A stretch of 64,000 nucleotides of DNA from Caldicellulosiruptor morganii (GCF_026810225.1 NZ_CP113865.1:950001-1014000), one strand, 5' to 3'. Positions 10,899 through 21,266 are shown, counted from the first letter of the stretch. The notes: generated by a model not told the origin, from the letters alone. Made by a program: numbers and translations.

Positions 10899-12066
10899 GT
10901 ATTTTAGCAGGTTTGGTGGTATATATGCACCCGAAGTTTTGATGCCGGCACTTCTGCAGATTGAAGAAGAGTTTCAAAAGCTAATTCAAGATAAGACTTT
11001 TAAGTCTGAGTACGAGTATTATCTCAGAAACTATATCGGAAGACCCTCCCCTCTGTATTTTGCAAAAAATTTAAGTGAACACCTTGGTGTTAAAATATAC
11101 CTGAAAAGAGAGGATTTGAACCACACAGGTGCTCATAAGATAAACAACTGCATCGGTCAAGCGCTTCTGGCAAAACACATGGGCAAGAGGCGACTCATTG
11201 CCGAAACAGGTGCAGGTCAGCATGGAGTTGCAACAGCTACGGTTGCAGCGCTTTTTGGTATGGAGTGTGAAATATTTATGGGTGAAGAGGACGCAAAGAG
11301 GCAGTATCACAATGTGCAGAGGATGAAAATGCTCGGTAGCAGCGTAAGAGTTGTTGACAAGGGTAGCAAAACACTAAAGGATGCAATAAATGAAGCAATG
11401 CGTGACTGGAGTGAGACATATGATTATACTTTTTATCTTTTCGGCACTGCTGCCGGACCACATCCCTTTCCAACAATAGTAAAATATTTTCAGAGCGTTA
11501 TTGGCAGCGAAACCAGAAAGCAAATTTTAAAGCAGGAGGGAAGATTACCTGACTATGTTTTTGCATGTGTTGGTGGAGGCTCGAACGCGATTGGTATTTT
11601 TTCAGCCTTTTTGGATGATCCTGAAGTAAAGTTAATAGGTGTTGAAGGTGCAGGAGAGGGTGTTGGAAGTGGAAGGACTGCTGCCACCCTTTGCAGTGGA
11701 TCTGTGGGTATTCTTCATGGTACCAGAACGTATGTTTTGCAAGATGAAGAGGGTCAGATATTAAATACGCATTCAATCTCGGCAGGTCTTGACTATCCAG
11801 GCGTTGGACCTGAACATGCTTATTTAAAAGAAAAGGGAAGAGTAGAATATGTTGGGATAGAAGATGAAAAAGCAGTTGAGGCGTTTTTGCTTTTGTGCAG
11901 GTTAGAAGGCATTATTCCTGCTTTAGAAAGCTCTCATGCAATTGCAGAGGTTATAAGAAGGGCAAAGAATGGGATGTTCGAAGAAGATGATATAGTTGTT
12001 GTAAATCTTTCTGGTAGGGGCGATAAAGATATTTCAACCATTTTACAGTTCTGGAGGGAAGATTGA
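10891..12066 (+). CDS. trpB: Tryptophan synthase beta chain
   Basis: 391 aa. PLP enzyme joining indole to serine. Lys83 in [10 protein letters not shown] is the PLP Schiff-base lysine. GGGSNAIG (phosphate cup) and ETGAGQHG are also present. I chose ATG 10891 because [15 protein letters not shown] matches the family N-terminus and GGTGA lies 9 nt upstream. A GTG at 10879 in frame is the alternative and adds four residues. It overlaps the end of trpF by 8 nt and trpA by 4 nt. It is the TrpB1 type, consistent with an adjacent trpA. Confidence 0.96.
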   Translation: MDRYFSRFGGIYAPEVLMPALLQIEEEFQKLIQDKTFKSEYEYYLRNYIGRPSPLYFAKNLSEHLGVKIYLKREDLNHTGAHKINNCIGQALLAKHMGKRRLIAETGAGQHGVATATVAALFGMECEIFMGEEDAKRQYHNVQRMKMLGSSVRVVDKGSKTLKDAINEAMRDWSETYDYTFYLFGTAAGPHPFPTIVKYFQSVIGSETRKQILKQEGRLPDYVFACVGGGSNAIGIFSAFLDDPEVKLIGVEGAGEGVGSGRTAATLCSGSVGILHGTRTYVLQDEEGQILNTHSISAGLDYPGVGPEHAYLKEKGRVEYVGIEDEKAVEAFLLLCRLEGIIPALESSHAIAEVIRRAKNGMFEEDDIVVVNLSGRGDKDISTILQFWRED

Positions 12067-12830
12067 AAGTGAATTCAATTGATACGAGATTTGAGAAGCT
12101 AAAGTCGGAGAAGAAAATGGCATTTATAGGGTATACTACGTTTGGCTATCCGACAAAAGAGGAGACACTTGAGTATATAAACCTTATTTATTCTTATGTG
12201 GATGTTTTGGAAATTGGTTTTCCGTTTTCTGACCCTGTTGCAGATGGTGAGATTATTCAAAAAGCATCTGTCAGGGCGTTAAAAGAGGGTGTGAAGTTGG
12301 ACCAGCTTTTTTACAGCATAGATAAATTTAAAAAAGACAAACCGGTTGCAATTATGCTGTATGCGAATACAGTTTATAAAAGGGGTATCAAAAGATTTTT
12401 TGAAGACTGTAAAAACTTTGGCGTGGATGCTGTGATTATACCTGATGTTCCGTATGAAGAAAGTGAGGAATTTAGAAGTTCTTGTACAGAAAATGGAGTG
12501 CATTACATTGACCTTGTTTCGATAAGCTCAATTGAACGGGCTAAAATGATTGTGAAAAATTCAAGGGGGTTTGTTTACTGCGTTTCAAGAAAGGGTGTTA
12601 CAGGTTTTAAAGGTGAAATTGACAGGAACATCTATGACCTTTTAGACCAGCTAAAAAAAGTTACTTCAACCCCTCTTGCAGTCGGGTTTGGAATAAAGGA
12701 CAGAGAAGATGTGCTGAGGTTTAAAGGCAGAGCTGATGGCATTGTTATAGGTAGTGCCATAATAAAAAAGATTGATGAAGGAAAAGAGAGTCTGGCAAAA
12801 TTTTTGGAGACAATCAGGAGTGTTTTATAA
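12063..12830 (+). CDS. trpA: Tryptophan synthase alpha chain
   Basis: 255 aa TIM barrel that cleaves indole-3-glycerol phosphate and passes indole to TrpB. Catalytic Glu50 and Asp61 sit in [15 protein letters not shown]. The phosphate-binding [10 protein letters not shown] and GIVIGSAI segments are near the C-terminus. It starts with TTG overlapping the trpB stop (TTGA). It is the last gene of the trp operon. Confidence 0.95.
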   Translation: MKVNSIDTRFEKLKSEKKMAFIGYTTFGYPTKEETLEYINLIYSYVDVLEIGFPFSDPVADGEIIQKASVRALKEGVKLDQLFYSIDKFKKDKPVAIMLYANTVYKRGIKRFFEDCKNFGVDAVIIPDVPYEESEEFRSSCTENGVHYIDLVSISSIERAKMIVKNSRGFVYCVSRKGVTGFKGEIDRNIYDLLDQLKKVTSTPLAVGFGIKDREDVLRFKGRADGIVIGSAIIKKIDEGKESLAKFLETIRSVL

Positions 12831-12838
12831 AAAGAACA

Positions 12839-12966
12839 GAGGCTGTCTAAAAACAAAATTTTAAAATTTTATTCCGCAACATATAGAAAAAATTAAATAA
12901 GTCAAAAACTATATATCGTAAGAAAGGGGACTATCCAATTATCTTTTTGGACAGCCCCTTTTTTTG
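12839..12966. repeat. Inverted-repeat element and bidirectional terminator between trpA and argF
   Basis: GAGGCTGTCTAAAAA at the left and TTTTTGGACAGCCCC at the right are imperfect inverted repeats about 15 nt long, bounding roughly 120 bp of AT-rich non-coding DNA. Nearer the right end, GGGG (12926) and CCCC (12955) bound a smaller imperfect hairpin followed by TTTTTTT, suitable as the trp terminator. The complement would terminate argF. Termini of the GGCTGTCYAAAAA type occur at the ends of some clostridial insertion sequences, so this may be a miniature or remnant element. No target duplication was recognised. Confidence 0.55.
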
Positions 12967-12979
12967 TCTCAGAAGTTTT

Positions 12980-13906
12980 TTATATTCTTCCTAAAGACAC
13001 AAATATCATGATGGCCTTGTGAGCATGCAATCTGTTTTCAGCCTCATCAAAAACTCTGGATTGAGGACCATCAATAACCTCAGAAGAGACTTCAAAATCT
13101 CTATATGCAGGAAGGCAGTGTAAAAAGATTGCGTCCTCTTTTGCAAGTTTCATTAAGTCCCGAGTTACCTGATAGCCTTCAAAGTCCTTTATTCTTTTCT
13201 CCTTTTCTTCTTCTTGACCCATTGAGACCCATGTGTCTGTGTAAACAACATCGGCGTTTTTCACAGCTTCTGCAGGATTGTAAGTGAATATAAGATTGCT
13301 ACCGCTTTTCTTTGCTTCATCTTTTGCAAAGCTGATAACTTCATTTTTTATCTCATTCCCTTTTGGAGTTGCAACTGCCATATCAAAACCAAGTTTGCTT
13401 GCACCTACCAGAAGCGTTGCTGCAACGTTATTGCCATCCCCAACATATGCTATTTTTAAATCTTTAAGTCTTCCTTTCTCTTCAAAAATTGTCTGGAAAT
13501 CAGCTATTATTTGTGTTGGATGCCAATCATCTGTGAGTCCATTTATAACAGGAATTGAAGAGTATTTTGCAAACTCTTCAACCTCACTTTGAGCATATGT
13601 GCGAATTACAATTAAATCAAGATACCTTGAAAGAACCTTTGCGGTGTCTTCTATTGTCTCACCCCGACCAAGTTGAAGGTCATTTTTACCAAGATAAAGG
13701 GAATAGCCGCCGAGCTGGTTGATTCCTACCTCAAAGGATACTCTTGTCCGTGTGGAAGCCTTGGTAAAAATCAACCCCAATGCCTTATTTTTAAGATAGG
13801 GGAAGAAAAAACCTTTTTTTACCTCACTTTTTAGCCTGCAGGCAAGTTCGACCAGGTACAGTATCTCATCTTTTGTTAAATCATTTAAGGAAAGAAAGTG
13901 TCTCAT
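12980..13906 (-). CDS. argF: Ornithine carbamoyltransferase
   Basis: 308 aa. Makes citrulline from ornithine and carbamoyl phosphate. The carbamoyl-phosphate loop STRTR is at 51-55, and HCLPA and the segment around [17 protein letters not shown] are present. I chose the ATG at 13906 ([11 protein letters not shown]) because AAAGGA lies 9 nt upstream and the family begins here. A longer frame to 13972 would only add residues read from carB DNA. It overlaps the carB end by 26 nt, so it is in the carAB transcript, linking carbamoyl phosphate supply to arginine. Confidence 0.95.
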   Translation of the reverse strand: MRHFLSLNDLTKDEILYLVELACRLKSEVKKGFFFPYLKNKALGLIFTKASTRTRVSFEVGINQLGGYSLYLGKNDLQLGRGETIEDTAKVLSRYLDLIVIRTYAQSEVEEFAKYSSIPVINGLTDDWHPTQIIADFQTIFEEKGRLKDLKIAYVGDGNNVAATLLVGASKLGFDMAVATPKGNEIKNEVISFAKDEAKKSGSNLIFTYNPAEAVKNADVVYTDTWVSMGQEEEKEKRIKDFEGYQVTRDLMKLAKEDAIFLHCLPAYRDFEVSSEVIDGPQSRVFDEAENRLHAHKAIMIFVSLGRI

Positions 13907-16900
13907 ATTGTCCCATCCTTTCTCCTTTGAATAAATCATTAATACAATAAATGTCCTTTTCAAGCTGGTCAAGTGAAGTCAGCACCTCTAAGTAATAATT
14001 TGCAGTATCAATTGATGTCAGATTGGTGATACCAAACTCAACAGAAAGTCTTCTCATTTTATATCCAAATTCGCTGTTTGCATCCTTTGATGGGATGTTT
14101 ATAACAAATGCAAATTTGTCTTCTATAAGCATTTTTTCAGCAGTTTTTTCATTTATAAATTCAACATTAAAACCCTTTACCATATCTTTCATACTTTCTG
14201 GTAGATAGACCTTATAATTAATTTCATACAGTTTTCTTATAATTTGTAGGATTGAATCTCTTTCTGTCCCGGGTGCTATGATAAAACAGTTACCATCTTT
14301 TGTAAACCTATAATTGGATGAGATAAAGGCCTTGTAAAGGGCAACTTTGAGATTTTTAGAGATTCCGAGAACTTCACCCGTTGATTTCATCTCCGGTCCC
14401 AAGTATGCATCCACTTTTGAAAGCTTTGAGAATGAAAATACAGGTGCCTTTACCGCAAAAAAGTCAGGTTCTTTTACAAGACCGGTTTTGTATCCCAGGT
14501 CTTTAAGTTTTTTGCCGAGTATCAGTTTTGTAGCAATCTTTATCATTGGAATCCCTGTTACCTTGCTCAAAATGGGCACAGTTCTGCTTGCTCTTGGATT
14601 GACCTCAATAACATAAACATTTTCGTCCCTGTCAATAACAAACTGGATGTTAAAAAGTCCGACCACTTTTAGAGCACAAGCAAGTTTTATTGTATATTCC
14701 ACAATTTTTTCTTTTACTCTTTCTGAAAGTGTATGGGGTGGGAAGACGGCCATACTATCGCCCGAATGGACACCGGCTCTTTCAATATGTTCCATAATAC
14801 CGGGAATCAGAACATCTTCGCCGTCAGAAATACCGTCAACCTCTGCCTCTTTGCCAGATATATACTTATCAATCAAAATGGGATGCTTTATAGAGATTTC
14901 TATGGCTGCTTTAATGTACTTTTCAAGTTCGTCTTTATTGTAGACTATCTCCATTGCTCTGCCGCCAAGCACGTATGATGGTCTTACCAGAACAGGATAG
15001 CCAATCTGCTCAGCCACTTTAATTGCATCTTCTAAATTGTAAGCAGAACCGCCCTGAGGATAGGGTATTCCAAGAGTTTTTAAGAGATTTAAAAATTTAT
15101 CTCTGTCCTCGGCAATGTCAATACTTTCCATTGATGTTCCTAAAATCTTTACTCCATTTTTAGCAAGATAGGAAGCCATATTGATGGCTGTCTGTCCGCC
15201 AAACTGGACAATTACACCCATTGGCTTTTCTTGTTTTATAATGTCAAGTACACATTCTTTTGTGAGTGGTTCGAAAAAGAGCTTATCGGATGTATCAAAG
15301 TCTGTTGAAACAGTTTCAGGATTGTTATTGACTATTATTGCCTCAACACCTTCCTCTTTGAGCGCAAAAACCGAATGCACACAGCAATAATCAAATTCAA
15401 TTCCTTGCCCAATTCTAATTGGACCTGAGCCAATAACTATTGCCTTTTTGTTTGAACTGACCCTGAGGTCGGTTTCACTTTCATATGTGGAGTAAAAGTA
15501 TGGAGTTTTTGCTTCAAATTCACCTGCACATGTGTCAACCATCTTAAAAGAGGGTTTGAGTTTGCATTTCTCTCTTATCTCAATTACCTCATCAACATCT
15601 TCCTTTAAAAGGTTTGCAATGTAGGAATCGCCAAAACCAAGCTTCTTTGCCTTTTTCAAAAGTTCATAGGGCAAAGAGTCAAGGTCATATTTTTTAAGTT
15701 GTTTTGACATATCCACGATGTTTTTAAATTTTTGTATGAAAAACAGATCAATTTTACTGAGCTTGCTTAAAAACTCACAATCATAATTTCTGTAAAGTGC
15801 TTCGCAAATTGCAAACACTCTCTCGTCATTGGGTGTTTTTATATACTCTAAAAGGTCCTCATCTTTCATTTCTTCAAATTTCTTAAGCCCGAGCTGATAA
15901 TTTATTTTAACATCCAGCGAGTCGATTGCTTTTAAAAATGCCTCTTCGAATGTCCTTCCGATTGCCATTACCTCACCGGTTGATTTCATCTGTGTACCCA
16001 GTGTTCTGTCAGCTTTTTCAAATTTATCAAAAGGCCAGCGAGGAACTTTTACAACCACATAGTCAATTGAAGGTTCAAAACTTGCATATGTGTTTTGCGT
16101 AATGGGGTTGATTATCTCATCAAGGGTAAGACCTATTGCAATCTTTGCTGCAATTCTTGCAATGGGATAACCTGTTGCTTTTGAGGCAAGAGCAGAAGAA
16201 CGGCTTACCCTTGGATTGACTTCAATCACAACATATTCCATACTGTCTGGATTCAAGGCAAATTGAACGTTACATCCACCTTCAATTTCAAGACTTTTTA
16301 TGATGTTCAAAGCTGCACTTCTCAGCATCTGATATTCTTTATCAGAAAGCGTTTGAGATGGCGCAACAACAATACTATCCCCTGTATGGATTCCAACCGG
16401 GTCAATGTTTTCCATGTTGCACACAGTAATACAGTTGTCCTGACTATCTCTCATAACTTCATATTCTATTTCCTTCCAGCCAAGTACACTCTGTTCTATC
16501 AGTACTTGATGGATTAAAGAAAGCTTCAAACCTTTACTTACAATGTATCTCAGTTCCTCTTCATTGTTCGCGATTCCACCGCCAGTGCCACCAAGCGTAT
16601 ACGCAGGACGGACAATGACAGGATATCCTATTTCTCTTGCAAATTCTAAAGCTTCTTCCACACTGTGTGCAATTGTGCTTTTTGGAACAGGTTCACCTAT
16701 TTCAAGCATTGTCTTTTTAAAAAGTTCTCTGTCTTCTGCCTTCTTGATTGTTTCCAGAGATGTTCCCAAAAGTTTTACACCATATCTGTCAAGTACTCCG
16801 GCTGTAGCTAACTCAAATGCCATGTTTAAAGCTGTTTGACCTCCAAGCCCTGCAAGAAGTCCCTGTGGTCTTTCTTTTTTGATGATCTCTTCGATGTAAT

Positions 16901-17114
16901 CAACAGAAATTGGCTCAATATATACTCTGTCTGCTATTTCAGTGTCTGTCATAATTGTAGCCGGGTTTGAGTTGACAAGAACAACCTCTATTCCTTCTTC
17001 TTTCAAGGCACGGCAGGCTTGAGTTCCTGAGTAGTCAAACTCAGCAGCCTGCCCGATTACAATTGGTCCAGAACCAATTATTAAAACCTTTTTTATATCA
17101 TTTCTCTTTGGCAT
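13881..17114 (-). CDS. carB: Carbamoyl-phosphate synthase large chain
   Basis: 1077 aa, full length. Uses bicarbonate, ammonia from CarA and two ATP to make carbamoyl phosphate. The two homologous ATP-grasp halves are visible. Each starts with a VIGSGPIxIGQ segment (residues about 10 and 560) and carries ExNPRxSRxxxxxSKxTGxP. The GGQTA motifs and a C-terminal MGS-like regulatory domain (last about 130 residues) are present. It starts 6 nt after carA, with GGAG at the end of carA as the ribosome site. Confidence 0.97.
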   Translation of the reverse strand: MPKRNDIKKVLIIGSGPIVIGQAAEFDYSGTQACRALKEEGIEVVLVNSNPATIMTDTEIADRVYIEPISVDYIEEIIKKERPQGLLAGLGGQTALNMAFELATAGVLDRYGVKLLGTSLETIKKAEDRELFKKTMLEIGEPVPKSTIAHSVEEALEFAREIGYPVIVRPAYTLGGTGGGIANNEEELRYIVSKGLKLSLIHQVLIEQSVLGWKEIEYEVMRDSQDNCITVCNMENIDPVGIHTGDSIVVAPSQTLSDKEYQMLRSAALNIIKSLEIEGGCNVQFALNPDSMEYVVIEVNPRVSRSSALASKATGYPIARIAAKIAIGLTLDEIINPITQNTYASFEPSIDYVVVKVPRWPFDKFEKADRTLGTQMKSTGEVMAIGRTFEEAFLKAIDSLDVKINYQLGLKKFEEMKDEDLLEYIKTPNDERVFAICEALYRNYDCEFLSKLSKIDLFFIQKFKNIVDMSKQLKKYDLDSLPYELLKKAKKLGFGDSYIANLLKEDVDEVIEIREKCKLKPSFKMVDTCAGEFEAKTPYFYSTYESETDLRVSSNKKAIVIGSGPIRIGQGIEFDYCCVHSVFALKEEGVEAIIVNNNPETVSTDFDTSDKLFFEPLTKECVLDIIKQEKPMGVIVQFGGQTAINMASYLAKNGVKILGTSMESIDIAEDRDKFLNLLKTLGIPYPQGGSAYNLEDAIKVAEQIGYPVLVRPSYVLGGRAMEIVYNKDELEKYIKAAIEISIKHPILIDKYISGKEAEVDGISDGEDVLIPGIMEHIERAGVHSGDSMAVFPPHTLSERVKEKIVEYTIKLACALKVVGLFNIQFVIDRDENVYVIEVNPRASRTVPILSKVTGIPMIKIATKLILGKKLKDLGYKTGLVKEPDFFAVKAPVFSFSKLSKVDAYLGPEMKSTGEVLGISKNLKVALYKAFISSNYRFTKDGNCFIIAPGTERDSILQIIRKLYEINYKVYLPESMKDMVKGFNVEFINEKTAEKMLIEDKFAFVINIPSKDANSEFGYKMRRLSVEFGITNLTSIDTANYYLEVLTSLDQLEKDIYCINDLFKGERMGQYETLSFLK

Positions 17115-17120
17115 TTTTTG

Positions 17121-18191
17121 CTACACTCCATTCAAAAGCTTTGTATACTGGTCAAAGATATATTTTGAATCGTGTGGACCAGGGCTTGCCTCTGGATGAT
17201 ACTGGACAGATACAATTGGAAGGTCTAAATGAGCAAACCCTTCGACTGTTTTGTCATTAACATTAACATGGGTTATCCTTATTTTGTCATACTCTTTGTA
17301 TTCAATAGCATAGTTGTGATTCTGTGATGTAATATACACTTTGCCGGTTGTTAAATCTTTTACAGGATGATTTCCACCATGATGTCCAAATTTCAGTTTG
17401 TATGTTTTAAGCCCCAAACACAATCCCAGAAGCTGATGTCCCAAGCATATTCCTAAAATAGGTTTTTTAAGATTTATAATAGATTTCAAATTTTCGAATA
17501 TTTCTTGCAAATCCACCGGATCACCGGGACCATTTGAAAATACAAATCCATCCGGATTAACACTCATAATATCATCAAGTGAACTATTGTACGGGAAAAC
17601 ATACAAGTCAAGTCCCCTTTTGGAAAGCTCTCTCAGTATATTCTGCTTTATTCCAAAGTCAAGCACGGCAACTCTTTTACCATTTCCTTCTATTCTGTAG
17701 ATTTCTTTTGTTGAGACCTCTTTTACTAAGCAGGGTTTTTGATTCTTATATTCTGCAATTTTATTCAAAAGAAGTTCTTTGTTATCAGTTTCTGTTGAGA
17801 TTATTCCAAGCATTGAGCCTTTGTTTCTTATATGTTCTGTAATTGCACGTGTATCAACACCTTCAATTCCCACTATATTATTTTCTCTTAAATATTGGTG
17901 GAGAGTCTTTTTTGACCTGAAGTTAGAAGGTTGTTTACAAGCCTCTCTTACAATAAAACCTTCAACATGAGGTTTGTATGACTCAACATCCTCATCATTT
18001 ATACCATAATTGCCTATTAAAGGATAAGTCATTGTTACTATTTGACCATTGTAAGAAGGATCTGTAAGTACTTCCTGATAACCTGTCATACATGTGTTGA
18101 ATACTACCTCACCGATTGTTTCACCTTCTGCACCAAGTGAGATTCCTTCAAACAAAAGTCCATCTTCCAAAACAAGTATTGCTTTTTTCAT
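17121..18191 (-). CDS. carA: Carbamoyl-phosphate synthase small chain
   Basis: 356 aa. Glutaminase subunit that channels ammonia to CarB. N-terminal CarA domain (FNTCMTGYQEVLTDPSY) and C-terminal class I amidotransferase domain with ILGICLGHQ (nucleophile Cys) and QYHPEA (His, Glu). The start at 18191 (MKKAILVLEDG) has AAGGAG about 8 nt upstream. The in-frame ATG two codons earlier is too close to that SD, and a longer frame to 18251 covers promoter-proximal DNA. First gene of the carA-carB-argF operon. Confidence 0.95.
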   Translation of the reverse strand: MKKAILVLEDGLLFEGISLGAEGETIGEVVFNTCMTGYQEVLTDPSYNGQIVTMTYPLIGNYGINDEDVESYKPHVEGFIVREACKQPSNFRSKKTLHQYLRENNIVGIEGVDTRAITEHIRNKGSMLGIISTETDNKELLLNKIAEYKNQKPCLVKEVSTKEIYRIEGNGKRVAVLDFGIKQNILRELSKRGLDLYVFPYNSSLDDIMSVNPDGFVFSNGPGDPVDLQEIFENLKSIINLKKPILGICLGHQLLGLCLGLKTYKLKFGHHGGNHPVKDLTTGKVYITSQNHNYAIEYKEYDKIRITHVNVNDKTVEGFAHLDLPIVSVQYHPEASPGPHDSKYIFDQYTKLLNGV

Positions 18192-18273
18192 CTCCATTCT
18201 CCTTTTAGACTTTTTGTATATAAGAGTATCAAAATAGTTTTGTAACTTCAATACTAAATTGTTGCCTGATAAG

Positions 18274-18302
18274 ATTATAACTCAAAATGAATAAAAATAC
18301 AA
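18274..18302 (-). promoter_or_regulatory. carA operon promoter
   Basis: Read on the minus strand: TTGTAT (18302-18297), 17-nt spacer, perfect TATAAT (18279-18274). It lies 83 nt upstream of the carA ATG. Confidence 0.8.
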
Positions 18303-18325
18303 TAACAAATTTATTTTTATTCGAA
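18286..18325. promoter_or_regulatory. Tandem ARG-box-like sites (ArgR operator) over the carA promoter
   Basis: Box 1 (18286-18303) reads AATGAATAAAAATACAAT and matches 12 of 14 defined positions of the ARG box TNTGNATWWWWATNCANA. Box 2 (18308-18325) matches 11 of 14. Their start-to-start distance is 22 bp, the spacing at which an ArgR hexamer binds two boxes on one DNA face. Box 1 covers the -35 and spacer. This predicts arginine-dependent repression. AT-rich DNA raises the chance of random matches. Confidence 0.55.
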
Positions 18326-18457
18326 GTTAACATTATAGTGCTTTGCCCAAAAATCGAGTTGTACAATGTACCCGTAGAACTGGGGAAGTGTCATCAATTG
18401 TCCAAACCAAGGTTTTTCAAACGTAAAATTAGGATTCTTGATTTTCCTTCAAGGTTA

Positions 18458-18486
18458 TTGACATATATGCTAAGATGTTTTATAAT
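18458..18486 (+). promoter_or_regulatory. Consensus promoter of tRNA-Ser
   Basis: TTGACA, 17-nt spacer, TATAAT: perfect hexamers and spacing, 40 nt upstream of the tRNA. The stretch 18326-18457 upstream shows nothing else I can support. Confidence 0.9.
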
Positions 18487-18525
18487 AAATTTTGCTTTGG
18501 ATAAATAAAACGAGATTAAAAAAGC

Positions 18526-18617
18526 GGAAGGGTGTCCGAGTGGTTTAAGGAGCTGGTCTTGAAAACCAGTGACCCGCTGAACGCGGGCCGTGGGTTCGAA
18601 TCCCACCCCTTCCGCCA
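18526..18617 (+). tRNA. tRNA-Ser (anticodon UGA)
   Basis: 92 nt with encoded CCA. Acceptor arms GGAAGGG and CCCTTCC pair with discriminator G. The anticodon loop CTTGAAA gives TGA. The long variable arm (CCCGCTGAACGCGGG) is typical of class II serine tRNA, and GGTTCGAATCC is the T arm. Confidence 0.97.
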
Positions 18618-18716
18618 TTAATTTTTTTTGAGGTTTTCATAGCAAAGGACGTGTTAAAAAGACTTGCAAGTTTTTGGACAGATAGTGTAATATTATAATT
18701 GAGCACCATAATGCAG

Positions 18717-18742
18717 GACCATGAATAAAGTGGTCTTTTTTT
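18717..18742 (+). terminator. Intrinsic terminator downstream of tRNA-Ser
   Basis: GACCA and TGGTC form a short stem with a 9-nt loop, followed by TTTTTTT. It lies about 100 nt after the tRNA. The DNA between is AT-rich, with a TATAAT at 18694 but no good -35. Confidence 0.65.
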
Positions 18743-18821
18743 ATTAACCTCTTTGTTTCATAGCATTGGCATCTTTAATAAGGAAATTTTTAGAAATCTT
18801 TCATAATATTTCTGTGCTTTT

Positions 18822-18851
18822 TTGACAAAATAATTAAATGGAAAATACAAT
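18822..18851 (+). promoter_or_regulatory. ispE promoter
   Basis: TTGACA, 18-nt spacer, TACAAT, 38 nt upstream of the ispE start. Confidence 0.8.
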
Positions 18852-18889
18852 ATACAATATCTGAATTGGTTAATACATCACTGTGAAAG

Positions 18890-19753
18890 GTGTGGAATGA
18901 ATTGGTACTAAAAGCATATGCGAAAATTAACTTGACTCTGGATGTTATTTCTAAAAGAGATGATGGTTACCATGAGATCAGAACAATAATGCAAACAGTG
19001 GATTTGTATGATATAATCGATATTGAAAAGATAGAAGAAGATAACATAATTGTAACAACTTCAAGTGAAAATATTCCGACTGATAGTAAAAACCATGCGT
19101 ACATTGCTGCGGCTCTTGTCAAAGAACGATTTGGAGTAAAAGAAGGTGTTAAGATACATATTCAAAAGAATATTCCTATTTCAGCAGGGTTGGCAGGTGG
19201 TAGTACTGATGCCGCAGCTGTTTTAAAAGGGTTAAATGAATTATTTAAGCTGAACTTGAGTCAGGATGAATTAATTGAACTTGGGAGAGAAATTGGTGCT
19301 GATGTTCCATTTTGCTTGATTGGTGGTACTGCTCTTTGTGAGGGAATAGGAGAAAAGGTTACAAAACTAAAGTCAGTGCCCAAAATGAATATATTGATTG
19401 CAAAGCCAGAGGTATATGTTTCAACACAGGCTGTTTATGAGGCTCTTAATCTTAGTAAAATCAAAAGAAGACCGGATACAGATGCCATGATTAGAGCAAT
19501 TGAAGAGGGTAATGTGCGAGAGATTGCAAAGAATTTATGCAATGTTTTGGAAACAGTAACTGTCAATCAGTATCCTGTAATAAACAGGGTTAAAGATATT
19601 ATGAGAAATTATAATGCACTGGGGACTGTTATGACAGGAAGTGGACCTGCTGTATTTGGAATATTTCCTAATCGGTATGATGCTCTTAAAGCTGCTGACA
19701 GGTTGAAGGTTTTTATTAAAGAGATAATTCTGACTACCACCTGTGATGTCTGA
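18890..19753 (+). CDS. ispE: 4-diphosphocytidyl-2-C-methyl-D-erythritol kinase
   Basis: 287 aa GHMP-family kinase of the MEP isoprenoid pathway. It phosphorylates CDP-methylerythritol at the 2-OH. Signatures are KAYAKINLTLDV at the N-terminus, the ATP-binding PISAGLAGGSTDAAA (about 100-114), DVPFCLIGGTA, and GTVMTGSGPAVFG near the C-terminus. The start is GTG here. An in-frame TTG at 18902 is also possible because the AAAGG is very close to the GTG. Another gene of this pathway, ispD, lies at 29629. Confidence 0.94.
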   Translation: MWNELVLKAYAKINLTLDVISKRDDGYHEIRTIMQTVDLYDIIDIEKIEEDNIIVTTSSENIPTDSKNHAYIAAALVKERFGVKEGVKIHIQKNIPISAGLAGGSTDAAAVLKGLNELFKLNLSQDELIELGREIGADVPFCLIGGTALCEGIGEKVTKLKSVPKMNILIAKPEVYVSTQAVYEALNLSKIKRRPDTDAMIRAIEEGNVREIAKNLCNVLETVTVNQYPVINRVKDIMRNYNALGTVMTGSGPAVFGIFPNRYDALKAADRLKVFIKEIILTTTCDV

Positions 19754-19780
19754 CTTTTTTAGCAATCAAAAGTAGGAGTT

Positions 19781-20470
19781 GTGAGAAAGATGAATGAGAA
19801 AAACGAATCACATTATTTTTTAATAGAGAACTATAAACCATTGAGAGAGATAGTGTTTGAAAAACTGAGAGACATGATTGTCAGTGGCGAATTAAAGCCC
19901 GGTGAGAGACTGATGGAGATAAAGCTTGCAGAAATGCTTGGTGTTTCCAGAACACCAATTAGAGAGGCAATTAGAAAACTTGAGTTAGAAGGTCTTGTTG
20001 TAATGCTTCCTCGAAAGGGTGCTTATGTTGCAGATATTTCAAAAAAGGAGATTATGGATGTTTTAGAAATAAGAGCTGCTCTGGATAAGTTGGCAGCATG
20101 TCTTGCTGCTCAGAGGATGACAAAATCTGAAAAAGAGGAACTCAAAAAGGCATTAGCATCGTTTGAAAAAAACTTTAAGTTAGGTAACATTGAAGGAATG
20201 ATAAATGATGATATTAAGCTGCATGATATTATCTATGCAGGTGCGAAAAATGAAAAACTCCAGCATATCATCAATAATTTGAGAGAGCAAATTACAAGGT
20301 TTAGAATTATATATCTGAAAGAGATATACAGAAAAAGTGAAAATCTATTAAATGAACACAGAGAAATTGTAGAAGCAATCTTGAGTGGAGATGCAGACAA
20401 AGCCCAGAAGGTAGCAGAAGAGCATATAAAAAATCAAGAGATAGAATTAATCAAAAGCTTAAAATTTTAA
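19781..20470 (+). CDS. GntR/FadR-family transcriptional regulator
   Basis: 229 aa. N-terminal winged helix (about 20-85) with the typical SGELKPGERLMEIKLAEMLGVSRTPIREAIRKLE segment, then an all-helical FCD ligand domain (about 95-225). Metal-binding residues of FCD proteins are plausible (NDDIKLHDII; LNEHREIVEAI; EEHIKNQ). Ligand and targets are unknown. It lies between ispE and a nucleotidyltransferase, close enough to be cotranscribed. GTG 19781 or ATG 19790 could start it, since AGGAG at 19774 is 2 or 11 nt away. Confidence 0.88.
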   Translation: MRKMNEKNESHYFLIENYKPLREIVFEKLRDMIVSGELKPGERLMEIKLAEMLGVSRTPIREAIRKLELEGLVVMLPRKGAYVADISKKEIMDVLEIRAALDKLAACLAAQRMTKSEKEELKKALASFEKNFKLGNIEGMINDDIKLHDIIYAGAKNEKLQHIINNLREQITRFRIIYLKEIYRKSENLLNEHREIVEAILSGDADKAQKVAEEHIKNQEIELIKSLKF

Positions 20471-20487
20471 CAAAAAAGGTGAAGAAT

Positions 20488-21240
20488 ATGGTAAACGCTG
20501 TAATATTAGCAGGCTCTGATAAGAGCAAATCAGGGACCCCTTACGAATGTAAAGCATTGATAAAACTTAATGATAGGTTTATGATTGAATATGTTTTGGA
20601 AGCTGTGTGCAATTCAAAGTATATTTCAAGAATAGTTGTAGTAGGTCCTTCAAAACTTGAAGAAGTGTTAAAATTAAAATATCCGAGAGTAGAATTTTTG
20701 GAAGAAGATAATTCAATTATGAAGAATGCCAAAAAAGCGATAGAGTATCTAAACAGCAATAATAGGATATTATTTCTAACCTCTGATTTACCATTTATAA
20801 CTTCTGAAGCCATAGATCATTTTATCGAAGAATCAATAAAAACTGGTGCTGATATCTGCTATCCTATTGTTGAGAAAAGTATAAATGATGAAAAGTATCC
20901 TCAAATGAAAAGAACATATGGAACTGTAAAAGAAGGAACATTTACAGGTGGAAATGCAATAATTATCAATCCTTCAATATTTGACAGATGCTACAGGCTT
21001 GCTGAAAAGCTTGTAGAAAAGCGTAAGAATCCCATCGCAATGGCAAGATTGATAGGTCCAACAATTCTTTTGCTCTTTTTAACAAAGAAGCTTTCAATCC
21101 AGAGAGTAGAAAAAAGAGTTTCAAAGGTGTTCAAAGTAAAAGCCAAAGCTATTATTTCTACATACCCTGAAATTGGGCAGGATGTGGACAAGGATTCTGA
21201 TTTGATGGTAGCGAAATTTTATCTTCAGAAAAAAAGATAG
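20488..21240 (+). CDS. MobA-like NTP transferase family protein
   Basis: 250 aa. The N-terminus MVNAVILAGSDKS resembles the nucleotide-binding loop of Rossmann-like nucleotidyltransferases (MobA/GlmU/IspD type), but the usual LAGGxGxRM is altered to LAGSDKSKSG. A metal-binding Asp is plausible in LFLTSDLPFIT (about 96-106). GGNAIIINP lies near residue 155. ATG 20488 was chosen with AAAGG 8 nt upstream. A GTG at 20479 overlaps that SD. Substrate unknown. Confidence 0.75.
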   Translation: MVNAVILAGSDKSKSGTPYECKALIKLNDRFMIEYVLEAVCNSKYISRIVVVGPSKLEEVLKLKYPRVEFLEEDNSIMKNAKKAIEYLNSNNRILFLTSDLPFITSEAIDHFIEESIKTGADICYPIVEKSINDEKYPQMKRTYGTVKEGTFTGGNAIIINPSIFDRCYRLAEKLVEKRKNPIAMARLIGPTILLLFLTKKLSIQRVEKRVSKVFKVKAKAIISTYPEIGQDVDKDSDLMVAKFYLQKKR

Positions 21241-21257
21241 AATTCCTATTGAAATTG

Positions 21258-21266
21258 TGGTATAAT
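21258..21266 (+). promoter_or_regulatory. Extended -10 promoter for the DUF1858 gene
   Basis: TG-G-TATAAT is a perfect extended -10. No clear -35 is visible. It lies 60 nt upstream of the ATG. Confidence 0.65.

Noticed and set aside
13907-13972. Upstream extension of argF into carB
   Set aside because: The first 22 residues are read from carB codons; the internal ATG has its own SD and matches the family start.
13023-17260. Plus-strand open frames opposite carA, carB and argF
   Set aside because: All are shadows of strong minus-strand genes, with no SDs or protein families.
18287-18508. 73-codon open frame upstream of tRNA-Ser
   Set aside because: It overlaps the carA promoter, the ARG-box sites and the tRNA promoter, has no SD and no family resemblance.
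18660-18742. Possible tiny transcript between a TATAAT (18694) and the terminator at 18717
   Set aside because: The -35 is poor (TTTTTG) and the product would be only about 35 nt; more likely AT-rich DNA before a tRNA terminator.
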